NCBI GenBank assembly: GCA_016584495.1
Contig: WAID01000007.1
Location: forward strand, 3,210,001 to 3,274,000
Reading direction: 5' to 3'
Source: Celoporthe dispersa
Lineage: Eukaryota; Ascomycota; Sordariomycetes; Diaporthales; Cryphonectriaceae
DNA length: 64,000 nucleotides
The notes beneath the pieces were generated by a model. That model saw only the letters and a program-made list of their open reading frames with translations. It searched no databases and had not been told where the DNA came from. Numbering within the stretch: the first letter of the stretch is position 1; every line of letters begins with the position of its first letter. The position numbers and the translations under genes were made by a program. Below, piece after piece: positions 32,702 through 43,356 of the stretch.

Positions 32702-35700
32702 ACACAGCCTACAAGCTCTGCTTGTGATTACATATTACACACGTCTCTTTCGTGCCTAGCCTGCAGAGAGCACACGTTACTCGTACTGAACTACATCTCC
32801 GAGGGGCGATGAATCCTTTCATAATTATGACGTTCTGGACCCAAAGTCTCATGTTTCCATATAAGTCTCACGAGGCACTATCTAAAGTCATCACTTGGCC
32901 ATGGTACAGCAATGTCTCCCCAGATCTCGATGAAGTATCTCCGGGCGTAAGGCTCCGGAACGTACCATGCTGCTGTAGACACTGTTTCAGCCAGCAAGAC
33001 GGCGGGAGGCTGGTATGCCACATGGTGCTGTGAGCCATACCCGCCTGCACTAAATCGATCCGAGAGCCGAGCCAGACAAGAAAGCTCCGGAGAAGCTCTG
33101 TCCACAGGTCCCACAGTCATCGGCTTGACTTACATACCGCAGATCATCTCGTGCACCCAACAAGTGATGACTGGTACGGTGCCCATGATAGGTAGGGCGG
33201 GGGCGAGATGTTTCAGGGTCCAAGTCTCCTTTTTCCTGAGCCAGCAGCGTACTGCAGATACATGTATATGCCAGGAGTCCTTCAACGTGCGGCCAGGTCA
33301 GCTAGCGTACCAGTTCACTTAGTCCTGGACAATTTCCTTGTTTTTTGGGGGGGGAGGGGGGGAGGGGGTTCCTGAAGAAAAGAAAGAAGAAAAAAAAGCC
33401 CAGGCTTCATCCTTGTTGAGCGTGTCAGAGCTGTGTACTGTAGAAAACCCCCTTGGCAGCTGTCAGACGAATCCAGGAACGAACTTGACCAGTGAGCCGC
33501 GTGTACTGATTTCCTTAGTATGCAGAGGGGGGAACGGGGGAGGGGGGGCGTGCCAATATCACATACCCTACACCACAAAGTACCTCTCGTTACTCGCAAA
33601 CATTCCAAGCCCGAGGGGGGCGGGTGGCTTTCTTCCCCGGACCAGAAACAAACTTGGCCTATCAACATCTGCAGACCCGGCTGGCGGGCTCATGTGAGAC
33701 ATCGACCATAATAGAAGACGATGGCAGACGGATGGCCGGCGCCCTTTAGGCCAGCTTGTGGATGGATCTCCGAGGAATATAAAATGTAACGTTTCTCATG
33801 GATCAGACCACCGACATTGTTTCTTTGGGAACGCCTGGGTCAATCCCAATCAATCAATATACGCCCACCAAGGCCCACGTACTTAAGTCAGGTACCCCCT
33901 AGGCTATGACGAGGCTGTGCCGAAGAATTTTTTCTTCTTCTTTTTTGATTCCTCTTTTTCGCGCTATCGCCCGCTCTGATTCAGTCAACAAGCCTCCGAA
34001 CAGCCTCCGCGGTTCGGTGCTCCGAGCGGCCAGTCCGAGCCGGCCCGCCCGCGGTCTAGTCTCTCATCCTGGTGGCAAGTATTCAGCTAGAGGGCGAGCT
34101 TGGTATGAGGGTAGGATGGGAATACTGGCATTGTGAGGCCATAGGAGCAGAGGAGGCACTGGGGCTCCAGGTGGAAGAGTGGCTTGAGGCGGGGGGGGGG
34201 ATCACTCCGCTAAAGAGTGTCTCAGTCTGGGTGCCAGCTTTTGTTGACATTTTCAACAATAAGCACTTCTTGTAAGGCAATAAGCTTGTTTTTACCTATT
34301 ATTAATTGGCAGTGAACAGTATTTAGAACACTACGTGCCGGCCGAGCCTCCAGCGGCAAGCCGCTTCCGCCCCGGCCGGCACTCCGTTGAATTATCCTTA
34401 TATCACTCCTATCTAAGGACAAGATGAGGACCACAGTGGAGGCTGTCTCTTGCAGGACAACAGTAGATGAAGCTGATGGAAGAACACAGTATCCTCAGTC
34501 ACAAAACACTAGGTTATAATTGCAGGAACTCCTTATGACTACAGATCTTGTGTAGAACTGTGACAGATCTCCTAACAGTTAAACTGATACACTTGTTTTT
34601 TTTCATGGACACTCTTTGTTATTCAAGGCTTTGTTTAACAAGCGAGGTTTGTAGTGGTAATCATCTTAGTCCTTGAACTATCAACTCGATCTTCCACCTG
34701 CCTACGTGTGAACAATTGTTACGCTTTGGTCGCAGGCTCCTTTGCTCTGAAGAACAGACGCAAGACAGGAAAGCTTAGGTAGAAGGATTCATATAGTGGA
34801 CAAGAATATGCTCAAGTAAAATCCATATTAGCCACTTACACTCAATGGCATATGCAGTCTTGACCAGTCTGCAGACCCGATGGCTTCTTGATACTATGTC
34901 CACACAAAAAATCAAAAAACTTCTACAAAAGAATAGAAGATCATGATCCGTGATCGACAAGAGGCAAGTTGCGGACAGCAGGATGGGAGGAAGGGGGGAT
35001 GCTTGCCAAGTGGTTCTGTCTCACATGCATGGTATCGGCTCAGCTCTCCTCTGTCCAGGGTAGTAGGTCTGACACTCCGCCCGCCTTATCTACCACCCTA
35101 CCACTGGGGAAGGCTGTGAATACGCGATTATATAGGCCCCTCGTCAAGGTTACATGTGAAAACTAGCTGGATAGGCAACTGATGACAGTGCTCTTGACAT
35201 GGTCTGGAAGAAAAAGCAAATATTTCAACAGTCAATGTACTAAGTATAAAGTTGATGGTTTGTCTGAGGATTCATATAACTACAACTCAACTCCTCTATT
35301 ACCAAGGCATTAGAAGTGACCATGGCAGCTACCTGGACTAGTGTGTACCTTCTGTTCTCTGTGGTTCCTCTGGTGCTCGTAATTCATATGCAGATGGGTC
35401 GCGCCCTGCTTCCCAGTGGGAGTGAGCAGTAACTAAATATCAGTTAGTGTCAGTATCTGAGACTATTGACTCTAATCTGTGTACTTCAGGCCTTGATCTC
35501 ACTTCTGTAGGCTTCTCTCTCTAACGAACCGCAGTGTCGACAACGCAGCCTCGTTCGAAAGGATAGGCCATGGCTGCAGCGCCAACCGCAGGTCGATCCA
35601 CTGAAGCCTCGAGCTCCAGAGATACTCCTCGGGAGGCCTAGAGCTAGAGGATAGAAAGGAGCGCGGTAAGTTCTAGTTGGCAGGCTTCGCGAGTCTAGCA

Positions 35701-37007
35701 CCAGTGTGTCCCTCTCCTCGCGCTGCTGCCGAGGCAGCGTTGGGAGGCGACCGTCCGGGGCGAGAAGTTTCAAGGCTCCATAAAGCTGATATGGAATGGT
35801 CCTGTTGGAAATTATACTTGTTAAAGAAATTGAAGGCAATCAAGGAGTGGAGCATGTGTTGTGAGTGGCAGACTTGCAAGAACAGGTGAGTCACTGGGGC
35901 TTTGGTCGAGCTATTGTGTATTGCAGGTGGCCTGCCATCAAGTCAACCTTAGAAGAGGGCGAGGATGAGATGAAGTACTGCATTAGCACAAATAGATGTA
36001 TATTTGAGCTGTGGAAATCAGGAGAACAGCAACTATTCACTGAAACACTAACAGGCAACGAGTGAGATACATGAGAAGTGAATGATTGCTTAGTTATAAA
36101 ATGCCCTTCATACGTAATCTCGAATATGATTCTGGCACTCAAGAGTCGCCTTGGACCCATAGATGAAACCGAAGCTGCCTGGGCATATGGACGCGGGGAG
36201 GAACCGTAAAAAGGACGGGGTGTATATATTCCAGCAGAGAATATCCTGTGGACACCACCTCGGGGCCTTCACATACCATCACGACGAACATAACCTAGCC
36301 TTTGCCTCGAGGGCCATGGAACACGTCCCGCACATCTCCGTCCCAGCGTAGATCAAGTGGCTCTTCAATACTGGGTACTCAACTTTCTAGTATGCTTTGC
36401 AAAACGCACCTGAGGTACAGTGTCAAGAAGCTAGAATCCATCTGCATGAAAAGTGGTCAGAGGTTTTTAGCACCACGTCAACCGCGTAGCGTGGCGTCGC
36501 GGACAACCCAGGTTTGTCTGTTCAATGCAGGACAGCGGGCAGCGGCCGGATGGGCGACAGAGATGGCGAGAGAAACCTGCTACCTAGAGAGCCCAATCGC
36601 GAGAAATGCTGGCCAGCCACAAGTGGACTTCCCTGGAGACTCGTGATGAAACGGGTATGGAGATCGTCAGTGTATAATCATCGTCATCCTTCTCGCGAAC
36701 CTACCGAGGTGGTACTCGTCCGGTGCAGGATGGAATACGAGGCAGTAGCACAGGACCTAAACCAAGTCTTGACACAGATCCTCTCTCATCGTTGACGTCT
36801 GGTAAAACGAGCACGTTGTGGCTTAAACCTAGACATCAATTCATCCGTACTATAACAAGGTGAACTCCGAAACCCATGCACGAAGGCATACGACCAACCC
36901 AAAGTACAGTTGTATTCTGTCTCCATATCGCTTCTGCCGACAAAAGAAAGGTTGTTCCTCCACCGCCATTCTTCCATTCCTCCTCTTTTCTGGTCCCCAC
37001 GCCCACC
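32702..37007. other. 4.3-kb gene-poor spacer with repeat-like segments
   Basis: Between the FAD oxidoreductase and the SDH2 stop. It has G-rich runs (33347-33368, 33527-33548), more AT-rich DNA at 34.2-36.2 kb with an embedded GC-rich nested hairpin (34335-34382), and a GC-rich segment at 35540-35770. The alternating composition suggests degenerate repeats, but no transposase, reverse transcriptase or clear terminal repeats are recognisable. Confidence 0.5.
34335..34382. repeat. GC-rich nested inverted repeat (hairpin)
   Basis: GTGCCGGCC at 34335-34343 is the exact reverse complement of GGCCGGCAC at 34374-34382. Inside, AGCGG (34352-34356) pairs with CCGCT (34361-34365) around a CAAG loop. 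The block is GC-rich in an AT-rich setting. It resembles a dispersed-repeat tail rather than a bacterial-type terminator. Confidence 0.65.
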
Positions 37008-38037
37008 TTACAGGGCCATCTCCTTCTTGATCTCTGCGATGGCGAGACCGGGGTTCAGGCCCTTGGGGCAAGTCCTTGTGCAGTTGAGGATAGTGTGGCA
37101 CCGGTACAGGCTCATTGAGTTGTCGAGAGCGTCCTTGCGCTCGGCCTTCCTCTCGTCACGGGAGTCGATCAGCCACCTGTAGGACTGGAGCAGGATGGCG
37201 GGTCCGAGGTACTCCTCTGAGTTCCACCAGTATGAGGGGCATGATGTCGAGCAGCAGGCGCAGAGGATGCACTCGTAGAGACCGTCCAGCTTTCTACGGT
37301 CTTCCTTGCTCTGGCGGTACTCCAGACCCTGTAGACGAGAGGAGTCAGTACGGGTCGCAAATAGAGGGGAGGGGGCGGGGCGAGGGGGAAAGGCTGCTGG
37401 AATCTTACATCAGGTGCTGGAGTATCCCTCTGTAGGTAAGGCTTGATCGACTTGTACTGCTTGTAGAAGTGCGTCAAGTCTGGCACCAGGTCCTTGACGA
37501 CGTAGGTGTGTGGCAGGGGGTAGATCTTCATCTCCTTGGTCTCCTCGGTAGGGATGCGGCCTATGTCCACGGGTCAGCGACCTGTCTCCCTCCGCTCAAA
37601 AGACGCGCTGGCCTCGCGAGCAGGATCTACTCACACAAGCAGGCCAACGTGTTCATGCCGTTGATGTTCATAGCGCAGCTGCCGCAGATGCCCTCTCTGC
37701 AGCTCCTGCGGAACGTCAGGGTGGGGTCGAGCTCGTTCTTGATGCGCACCAGGGCGTCGAGGACCATGGGCCCGGTCTTGTTGAGGTCGAGGGTGTAGGT
37801 CTGCATGCGCGGCTTCTCGGTCGGCGTGTCAGGATTCCACCGGTAGATCTGGAAGGTCTTCATGCGCGCCTTCTCGGAGGCGGCCTCTGAGCCGGCGTGG
37901 GAGTTGTCGAGACCCTTGGTATCGGAGACGGAGGCCATCGAGCGCACAAAGTTGGTGGTCGTCGCCGCCGCCGGACGGAAGGCAGGCTTGGTGGCCGCGC
38001 CCAGGAGGCGGGCTGAGGTAGAGCGGAGAGCGGCCAT
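37008..38037 (-). CDS. SDH2: Succinate dehydrogenase iron-sulfur subunit
   Basis: Complex II subunit B, carrying electrons from FAD to ubiquinone in the inner mitochondrial membrane. Minus-strand exons: 38037-37635, 37560-37409 and 37328-37008; introns 74 and 80 nt; sum 876 nt, 291 aa. A basic presequence (MAALRSTSARLLGAA) is followed by the [2Fe-2S] ligands CREGICGSCAMNINGMNTLAC, the [4Fe-4S] motif CILCACCSTSCPSYWW and the [3Fe-4S]/[4Fe-4S] motif RCHTILNCTRTCPKGLNP, all intact. The conserved quinone-site His in CHTILNC is present. It is divergent from the PTC7-like gene. The cluster-insertion partner SDHAF3 lies 14 kb downstream in the window. Confidence 0.97.
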
Positions 38038-39201
38038 TTTCGTCGGTTCAGCGGAAAAGCAGTCGTCTGGGGGATGGCGATGCGTCGTGTCCTTCAATTC
38101 ATCAACGGCGGCAGTCTGGACTGGGTGGAGGGATGGAGGGGGTCGAGATGCGCTCAATTGCTCTGCTTTGACGCGAGAGTGATGGGCCGACGCAGGACAG
38201 TGCTCGGGTGGTGACTTCTGGGCTAGTGGCAACAACTTCTGCGTGGTCAAATGGTGAAGGTTGTCTGGAGGTTCATCATAGATGTGAGCTAGCCGAGGAT
38301 AATCCCGGAGCTGCCTACCTCGAGCCAATCAGAGATGGGCTGAAAGTAATGGTTCGGGAAGTAACGCTCACTGATCACGTGCATGCCTGTGCTAGGTGGG
38401 TGGGCAGGTACTGTGCACTCTGCATGGGGAAGAGAGGAGGGGGGGGACCCAGCAGAAAGGAGCCTACTATGTACACAACAAAGGTTGAAGGGCTGTGCAG
38501 CATGTTTCAATTGACCCTCAGAGAGCAGATCTCCTCTCGAGGCTGCTGCATCCATCTCAATGAATCTGGTCTGCAAGGAAGCTCCTCAAATTATAGCAGA
38601 GAGCCAGCCCTCCCGCTTTCACCCATCTTTTCTGCAGCACTGGTTCCTGATCCTGGGATTCAAGTTTATCACCATTGCTTGACATGAGGCTGTTGGGCTT
38701 CACAGTGATGTCAAATCGCAAAGGAGGGAGACATGTTTGTGGTTCTATGTACTACCTGGGCAAAGTAGCCATGTACAACTACAACCTTCTGAAGCATCCG
38801 CGGCCTTTGCTGGCTCCACCTCGACAGCAGTGGGAACCGCTAAACAGATCCATGCAGCTGCCATTGGCTGGCTATCCACGGCAGATCCTGGCCTGGAATG
38901 ACATAATGTCTCTTCCCCAAGAAACCTTCAGCTGGCTGGCAAGCAAATCTGGAGAAACCTCCCTCAGCCGCCCGCTTACGGACGGACACCCCAAAACATT
39001 CACACACATACATATGTATCTATCTTCCCAATTGGGTATCTGACGTGTAACACACCATATTCTCCTCACGTATAATGCCCACGGAGATTCTCACCCCAAT
39101 TTGAAGACGCGTGGGCCCCGGCCTGGGCCTCAACGCAGCCTGTGAGAGTCTCTTGCACCTCCTACAGTTCCGCCTAAGTCGTCCCCCCTTCCAACGTCGC
39201 A
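38038..39201. other. Divergent promoter SDH2/PTC7-like
   Basis: 1.16 kb between two divergent nuclear genes for mitochondrial proteins. No other gene seen. Confidence 0.5.
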
Positions 39202-40569
39202 ATGGCCGCGGCCTCATGTGCAACCCGGTCATTCGTCCAGGCATTCCGACCATACCTGCAGTGTAAGCCCACCATTTACCCCTCTCCCTTTTTCTATAAC
39301 CCATGCTATGCCAGGCCAGGCCAGGCCATGTCATGCCATGCCGCGCAGGTTGGTAGTGAGTGTGACGCTCTCGGCTCACCAGTCCCACCACCTCGTGCAG
39401 CAGCTGCAAATCGCACCTCTAGATCCGCCACCACGCCATCCATGTCCTCTCGAGCACGGCAGCTGAGGCCACTCTCGACAGCACCGACTCTGCGCTCCCA
39501 GAATCCACCGCCTGCACCCTCTAGATCCTTCACATATAACATCGCTGCGAGCTACATAGCCAAGGACAGGCCCTACGACCCCTCGACCCACATCTTCCAC
39601 TTTAGTCCCTACAACCGCGCACTCCCACCGCGCAAGCGCTCCAGGCGTGCCCGCCCCGAGTCTGGCCAGGATGCCTTCTTCGTGACGCGCCTCGCCGACA
39701 CGGGCGGCGTCGCCCTGGGCGTTGCCGACGGTGTCGGCGGCTGGATGGACTCGGGCGTCGACCCAGCCGACTTCTCCCACGGCTTCTGCGACTACATGGC
39801 CGCCGCCGCCTATCCCGCCGTCGACGGCGCCCGCCCGCTCTCCGCCCGGGCCCTGATGCAGGCGGGCTACGAGGCCATCTGCGCCGACACCTCCGTGCCT
39901 GCCGGCGGGTCGACGGCGATCGTGGGCCTGCTGGACCCGAGCGGCGTGCTCGAGGTGGCGAACCTGGGCGACAGCGGGTACATACATCTACGCCTGAACG
40001 CGGTCCACGGGTACTCGGAGCCCCAGGTCCACGCCTTCAACACACCCTTCCAGCTGAGCGTCATACCGCCGGCGATCCTGAGGCGGATGCAGGCGTTTGG
40101 CGGCTCCCAGCTCGCGGACCTGCCGCGCGATGCGGAGGTGTCGCGGCACAACCTGCGCCACGGGGATGTGCTCGTATTTGCAACGGACGGCGTGTGGGAC
40201 AACCTGTTCAACCAGGACATACTGCGCATAGTGAGCGCGGCAATGACCAGGAGTGGTGCCTGGGTGGGCAGCAACGCCGGAGGGACGAGGGTGACACCGG
40301 ACCTGTCGCCGCTTACCGAGATGGCTGCGGCCGAGGAGGGCAACGCAAAGGGTTTCGGCACGCTCCAGGGCATGATCGCAGCGGGCATCACGGCGGCTGC
40401 CAAGGCGGCGAGCGTGAACACCAAGCTGGACGGGCCCTTCTCCAAGGAGGTCAAGAAGTACTACCCACAGGAGACGTGGCACGGCGGCAAGGTGGACGAC
40501 ATCTGTGTGGTCGCCGTCGTGGTCTCCGAGAACAAGGCGGACGAGGCCCCCGTCAAGAGCAAGCTGTGA
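39202..40569 (+). CDS. PTC7: PP2C-type protein phosphatase, PTC7-like (mitochondrial)
   Basis: PPM/PP2C Ser/Thr phosphatase. In yeast Ptc7 acts in mitochondria on coenzyme Q biosynthesis. The uninterrupted frame gives 455 aa. A presequence-like N-terminus (MAAASCATRSFVQAFRPYLQ) is followed at 39263 by a GTAAGC donor; an in-phase acceptor at 39399-39400 would remove 138 nt and give about 409 aa. That intron also contains the odd repeat CCAGG at 39311-39326, so splicing is likely. Catalytic landmarks: SGQDAFFVTRL, metal-binding GVADGVGGWMDSGVDPADFS, LDPSGVLEVANLGDSGY, GDVLVFATDGVWDNLF and C-terminal GGKVDDICVVAVVV. The end at 40569 is clear. Confidence 0.9.
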   Translation: MAAASCATRSFVQAFRPYLQCKPTIYPSPFFYNPCYARPGQAMSCHAAQVGSECDALGSPVPPPRAAAANRTSRSATTPSMSSRARQLRPLSTAPTLRSQNPPPAPSRSFTYNIAASYIAKDRPYDPSTHIFHFSPYNRALPPRKRSRRARPESGQDAFFVTRLADTGGVALGVADGVGGWMDSGVDPADFSHGFCDYMAAAAYPAVDGARPLSARALMQAGYEAICADTSVPAGGSTAIVGLLDPSGVLEVANLGDSGYIHLRLNAVHGYSEPQVHAFNTPFQLSVIPPAILRRMQAFGGSQLADLPRDAEVSRHNLRHGDVLVFATDGVWDNLFNQDILRIVSAAMTRSGAWVGSNAGGTRVTPDLSPLTEMAAAEEGNAKGFGTLQGMIAAGITAAAKAASVNTKLDGPFSKEVKKYYPQETWHGGKVDDICVVAVVVSENKADEAPVKSKL

Positions 40570-42634
40570 GACCGCTCTTTAGGATCGGGAGGACGAGTTC
40601 TTCTCGTAAGTGGACCCCCCTACGTGATCTTGGACATTACATCTTGAACGAAAGAAACGGCATAGAAGGCAAACGAGGCGTCTTTTTTTTGGGGGGAGGG
40701 GAGGGGGAGGGAGGATATTAGAAACCCACAAGCGGTTGATCATCTGCAGAACCTGGCTGCCTAGTCTAGATATTGTATGTACGATACGGTACTGTAAAAG
40801 CAACGGAGTATTTCGGGGCAAAACGGCGGGCGGGCGAATGCAGACTATAGAATTATCCCACATAGCCAGAGAGCCTCTGTAGCACTATGATAACAGCTGG
40901 TTGGGCCTGTAGGCCTCACTCATATAATAGACAATCTGCCTCGCCTACCGCCTCTTTCTAACCTTGGGTCGCTGCGTTGCCGGCGGGAAGGGGCTTTTCT
41001 TGACTGGTAAGCCGGCTGGTGGTGGTGGTGCTGATGATGACGACGGGGGCGGCGGCGGAGTGGGAACAGCAGAGGCATCGAGATTAAGGATCATGGGGGA
41101 ATTTGGTGTTACCACCAACTACTGAGACAACACTAGTAGACACTGCTAACTTCTGCGCACAACTCGGCCACAGACATCACTGCTACCCTGCCCTCTCGGG
41201 ACCCCAGGACCCCCCTATCATCAACACGTTGAGCTTGAAGAGCAGTCGATCCGGGGCCAGTCTCGGCCACTCACCGGTGCACAGTCCGGCACCCTCGTTC
41301 GGGCGTGTGTGCTGGAGAGACAAGACATGTACGATCCGTCAGCCAGCCGGCCAGCCGGCCAGTCTCTCTACCCAGGTAATCCAGCCCGCTCGTGCATGAA
41401 CCCAACGGTGCTATCGTTTATATGCAAGACGAACGAACGGCTGGTAATCTCTCAGCCACGGGGCCCACTCCACACCACCACCGGAACCCGCCGAGTCACC
41501 CTCAGACGGGCTAAAAAGGACAAGTACATAATTGAAAAAAAAAAAAAAAAAAAAAAAAAGCAATGATGAGCGACCCGTCCGAGCGACCCTGGCGCGAGAC
41601 TAGAAAGCAAAAGATGGCTTGCCTGTGCATGCACATCGCAAAGCCAAGCAGACTTGTCGCAGCATGTACATAGTACGCTGCAGCTGTACTTGGTACTGTG
41701 CTGTATACCAGTGATGTAAAGTACGTACCGTGGGCTGTTACCGTACCCCTTGCGCGCGCGAACGTGGTGCCTCGCATCTACAATACCACACACACACACA
41801 CACACACTGCAGCGAGACATACATAGGTATGCTGCAGTGCAGTACAGCGCAGAGTGAAGAGGTGAGCGGGGTGCAGTGTCGATCCCGCGCAGGGGATTTT
41901 GATTCATTTGTACCTTCTGTAAGAGATAGATACGGTGACTGACCTACGAGAGCGGCCCGCGGGCGGCTCGCCTTCTTTCCATGCCATTATCTGCTACTCA
42001 TGCTGCTGCTAAGCCGCGTGCCCGAAATTTGTATAACACAGCCGAAATTTTCCTTCCTGTCGAGGCCGTGGAGGAGCATTGTTGTGTTACCCTCGGAACG
42101 TGTCAGGTTGGACGGAACAATTCAGGCGCGCCCGGATGATGGCAACGTGCATTGCGCCACAGGACGGAACGAGTTTCAATCATATGATTGACGTCTTGAG
42201 TTATCCATGCTGACAGCTACCCTATCAGCCGCGGGGTTGGGCATGTCAGTCACAAGCACAAAGAAATTCGTCAGTGGTTTATGTTCATTTTTGGTCTTTT
42301 GATTTGAATTCGCTAGCATAATGATGGCATCGCTAGCTTTTCCTGTAGTGTCCCAGAATGCGCCCTCCACATAGACGGTTGCCTTGTCTACTTTGGTCTA
42401 CCAACAATCGCTAGATGTCGCCTGCACACCATCCCCTGATGCGGGTATCTGTGACCTCCGACGCAAAATCGTAATGAAGACGTGATCCGCAATTAAACAT
42501 TGTTCTCGTGCCCTTGTAACCCGTGAATTGCCCTAGTTGATGAATGCCCCCCTATCACCGCCCTGGAAACAGTAGAAGCGAAGGAAAAAAATTGTGTTTG
42601 CAGTGGCGTCTTCTACTCCCTCGTCAGATCTGTC
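40570..42634. other. Convergent spacer PTC7-like/GPI protein
   Basis: 2.1 kb with a G-rich run (40690-40714), A24 near 41537-41560, and (CA)n near 41789-41808. No gene seen on either strand. Confidence 0.5.
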
Positions 42635-43356
42635 TTAATGGCAGATCATCAGGGCAGCAGCGGTGAGCAGGATGAGCGCCAGAGGTGAGCCCACCTTCTG
42701 GCTGTCGTTGGTGTTGACGGGCGTGCTGGTCGACGACGACGAGGAGCTGGTGGAGGTGCCGGAGGCAGAGGAGGACGACTTGGTGGACGTGGACATGGTG
42801 GACGAAGCGGTCGCGGTGCCGTTGCTGGAGCCGGTCGCGGTAGAGGTCAGGGTGGTAGAGCCGCTCACCGAGGTCATGGTCGAGGTAGTGGTACCGGAAG
42901 ATGTCGTGGTTGTGGTGCTGGTGGCAGAGGCCGAGGTGCTGGTAGTGGAAGTGACACCGGTGCCCTGGTACGTGAACTGGGGCGAGTAGTTGGTCTCGCC
43001 GGAGCTATCCGTGATGGCGATGGCGTACGTGCCGCTGGGGATGTCCTCTGGTGTCCACTCATACGAGTCGCCAGTCAGGCCGGCTGGAGGAAAAAAAGAG
43101 ACATGTCAGCATCCTAGTGTGAACAGCGCGTGCCCGTCTTCTGCTCCGTAAACTTACAGCCGATGGTGGAGACGGTGCTCAGGTCAGTGCTGATTCCGGT
43201 CTTGAGGATCAGGGTCACAGAGCCAGTGGCATTAGTCCAGGTGATGTCGAAAGCCTCGCCCTCGGTCACGTCGTACGCGCTGTTGGTGAGGACGGGCAGG
43301 GCAAGCACCTGCGAGAACGCGGCCGAGATGGCGAGGAGGCGGGCTGTGAACTGCAT
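42635..43356 (-). CDS. Ser/Thr-rich GPI-anchored cell-wall protein (Kre9/Knh1 domain)
   Basis: Minus-strand exons 43356-43158 and 43083-42635 (74-nt intron, GTAAGT donor, T-rich tract before CCAG); 648 nt, 215 aa. A signal peptide (MQFTARLLAISAAFSQVLA) precedes a compact beta-rich domain of about 90 residues (VLTNSAYDVTEGEAFDITWT, GLTGDSYEWTPEDIPSGTY) of the Kre9/Knh1-like family seen in many ascomycete surface proteins. A long Ser/Thr/Gly stretch, probably O-mannosylated, follows, then a small-residue/hydrophobic GPI tail (GSPLALILLTAAALMICH). Function is probably cell-surface structural; no enzymatic motif is present. Confidence 0.88.

Noticed and set aside
34200..36700. Possible retrotransposon or DNA transposon
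   Set aside because: No reverse transcriptase, integrase or transposase motifs and no long terminal repeats. Only compositional oddity and one hairpin are visible.
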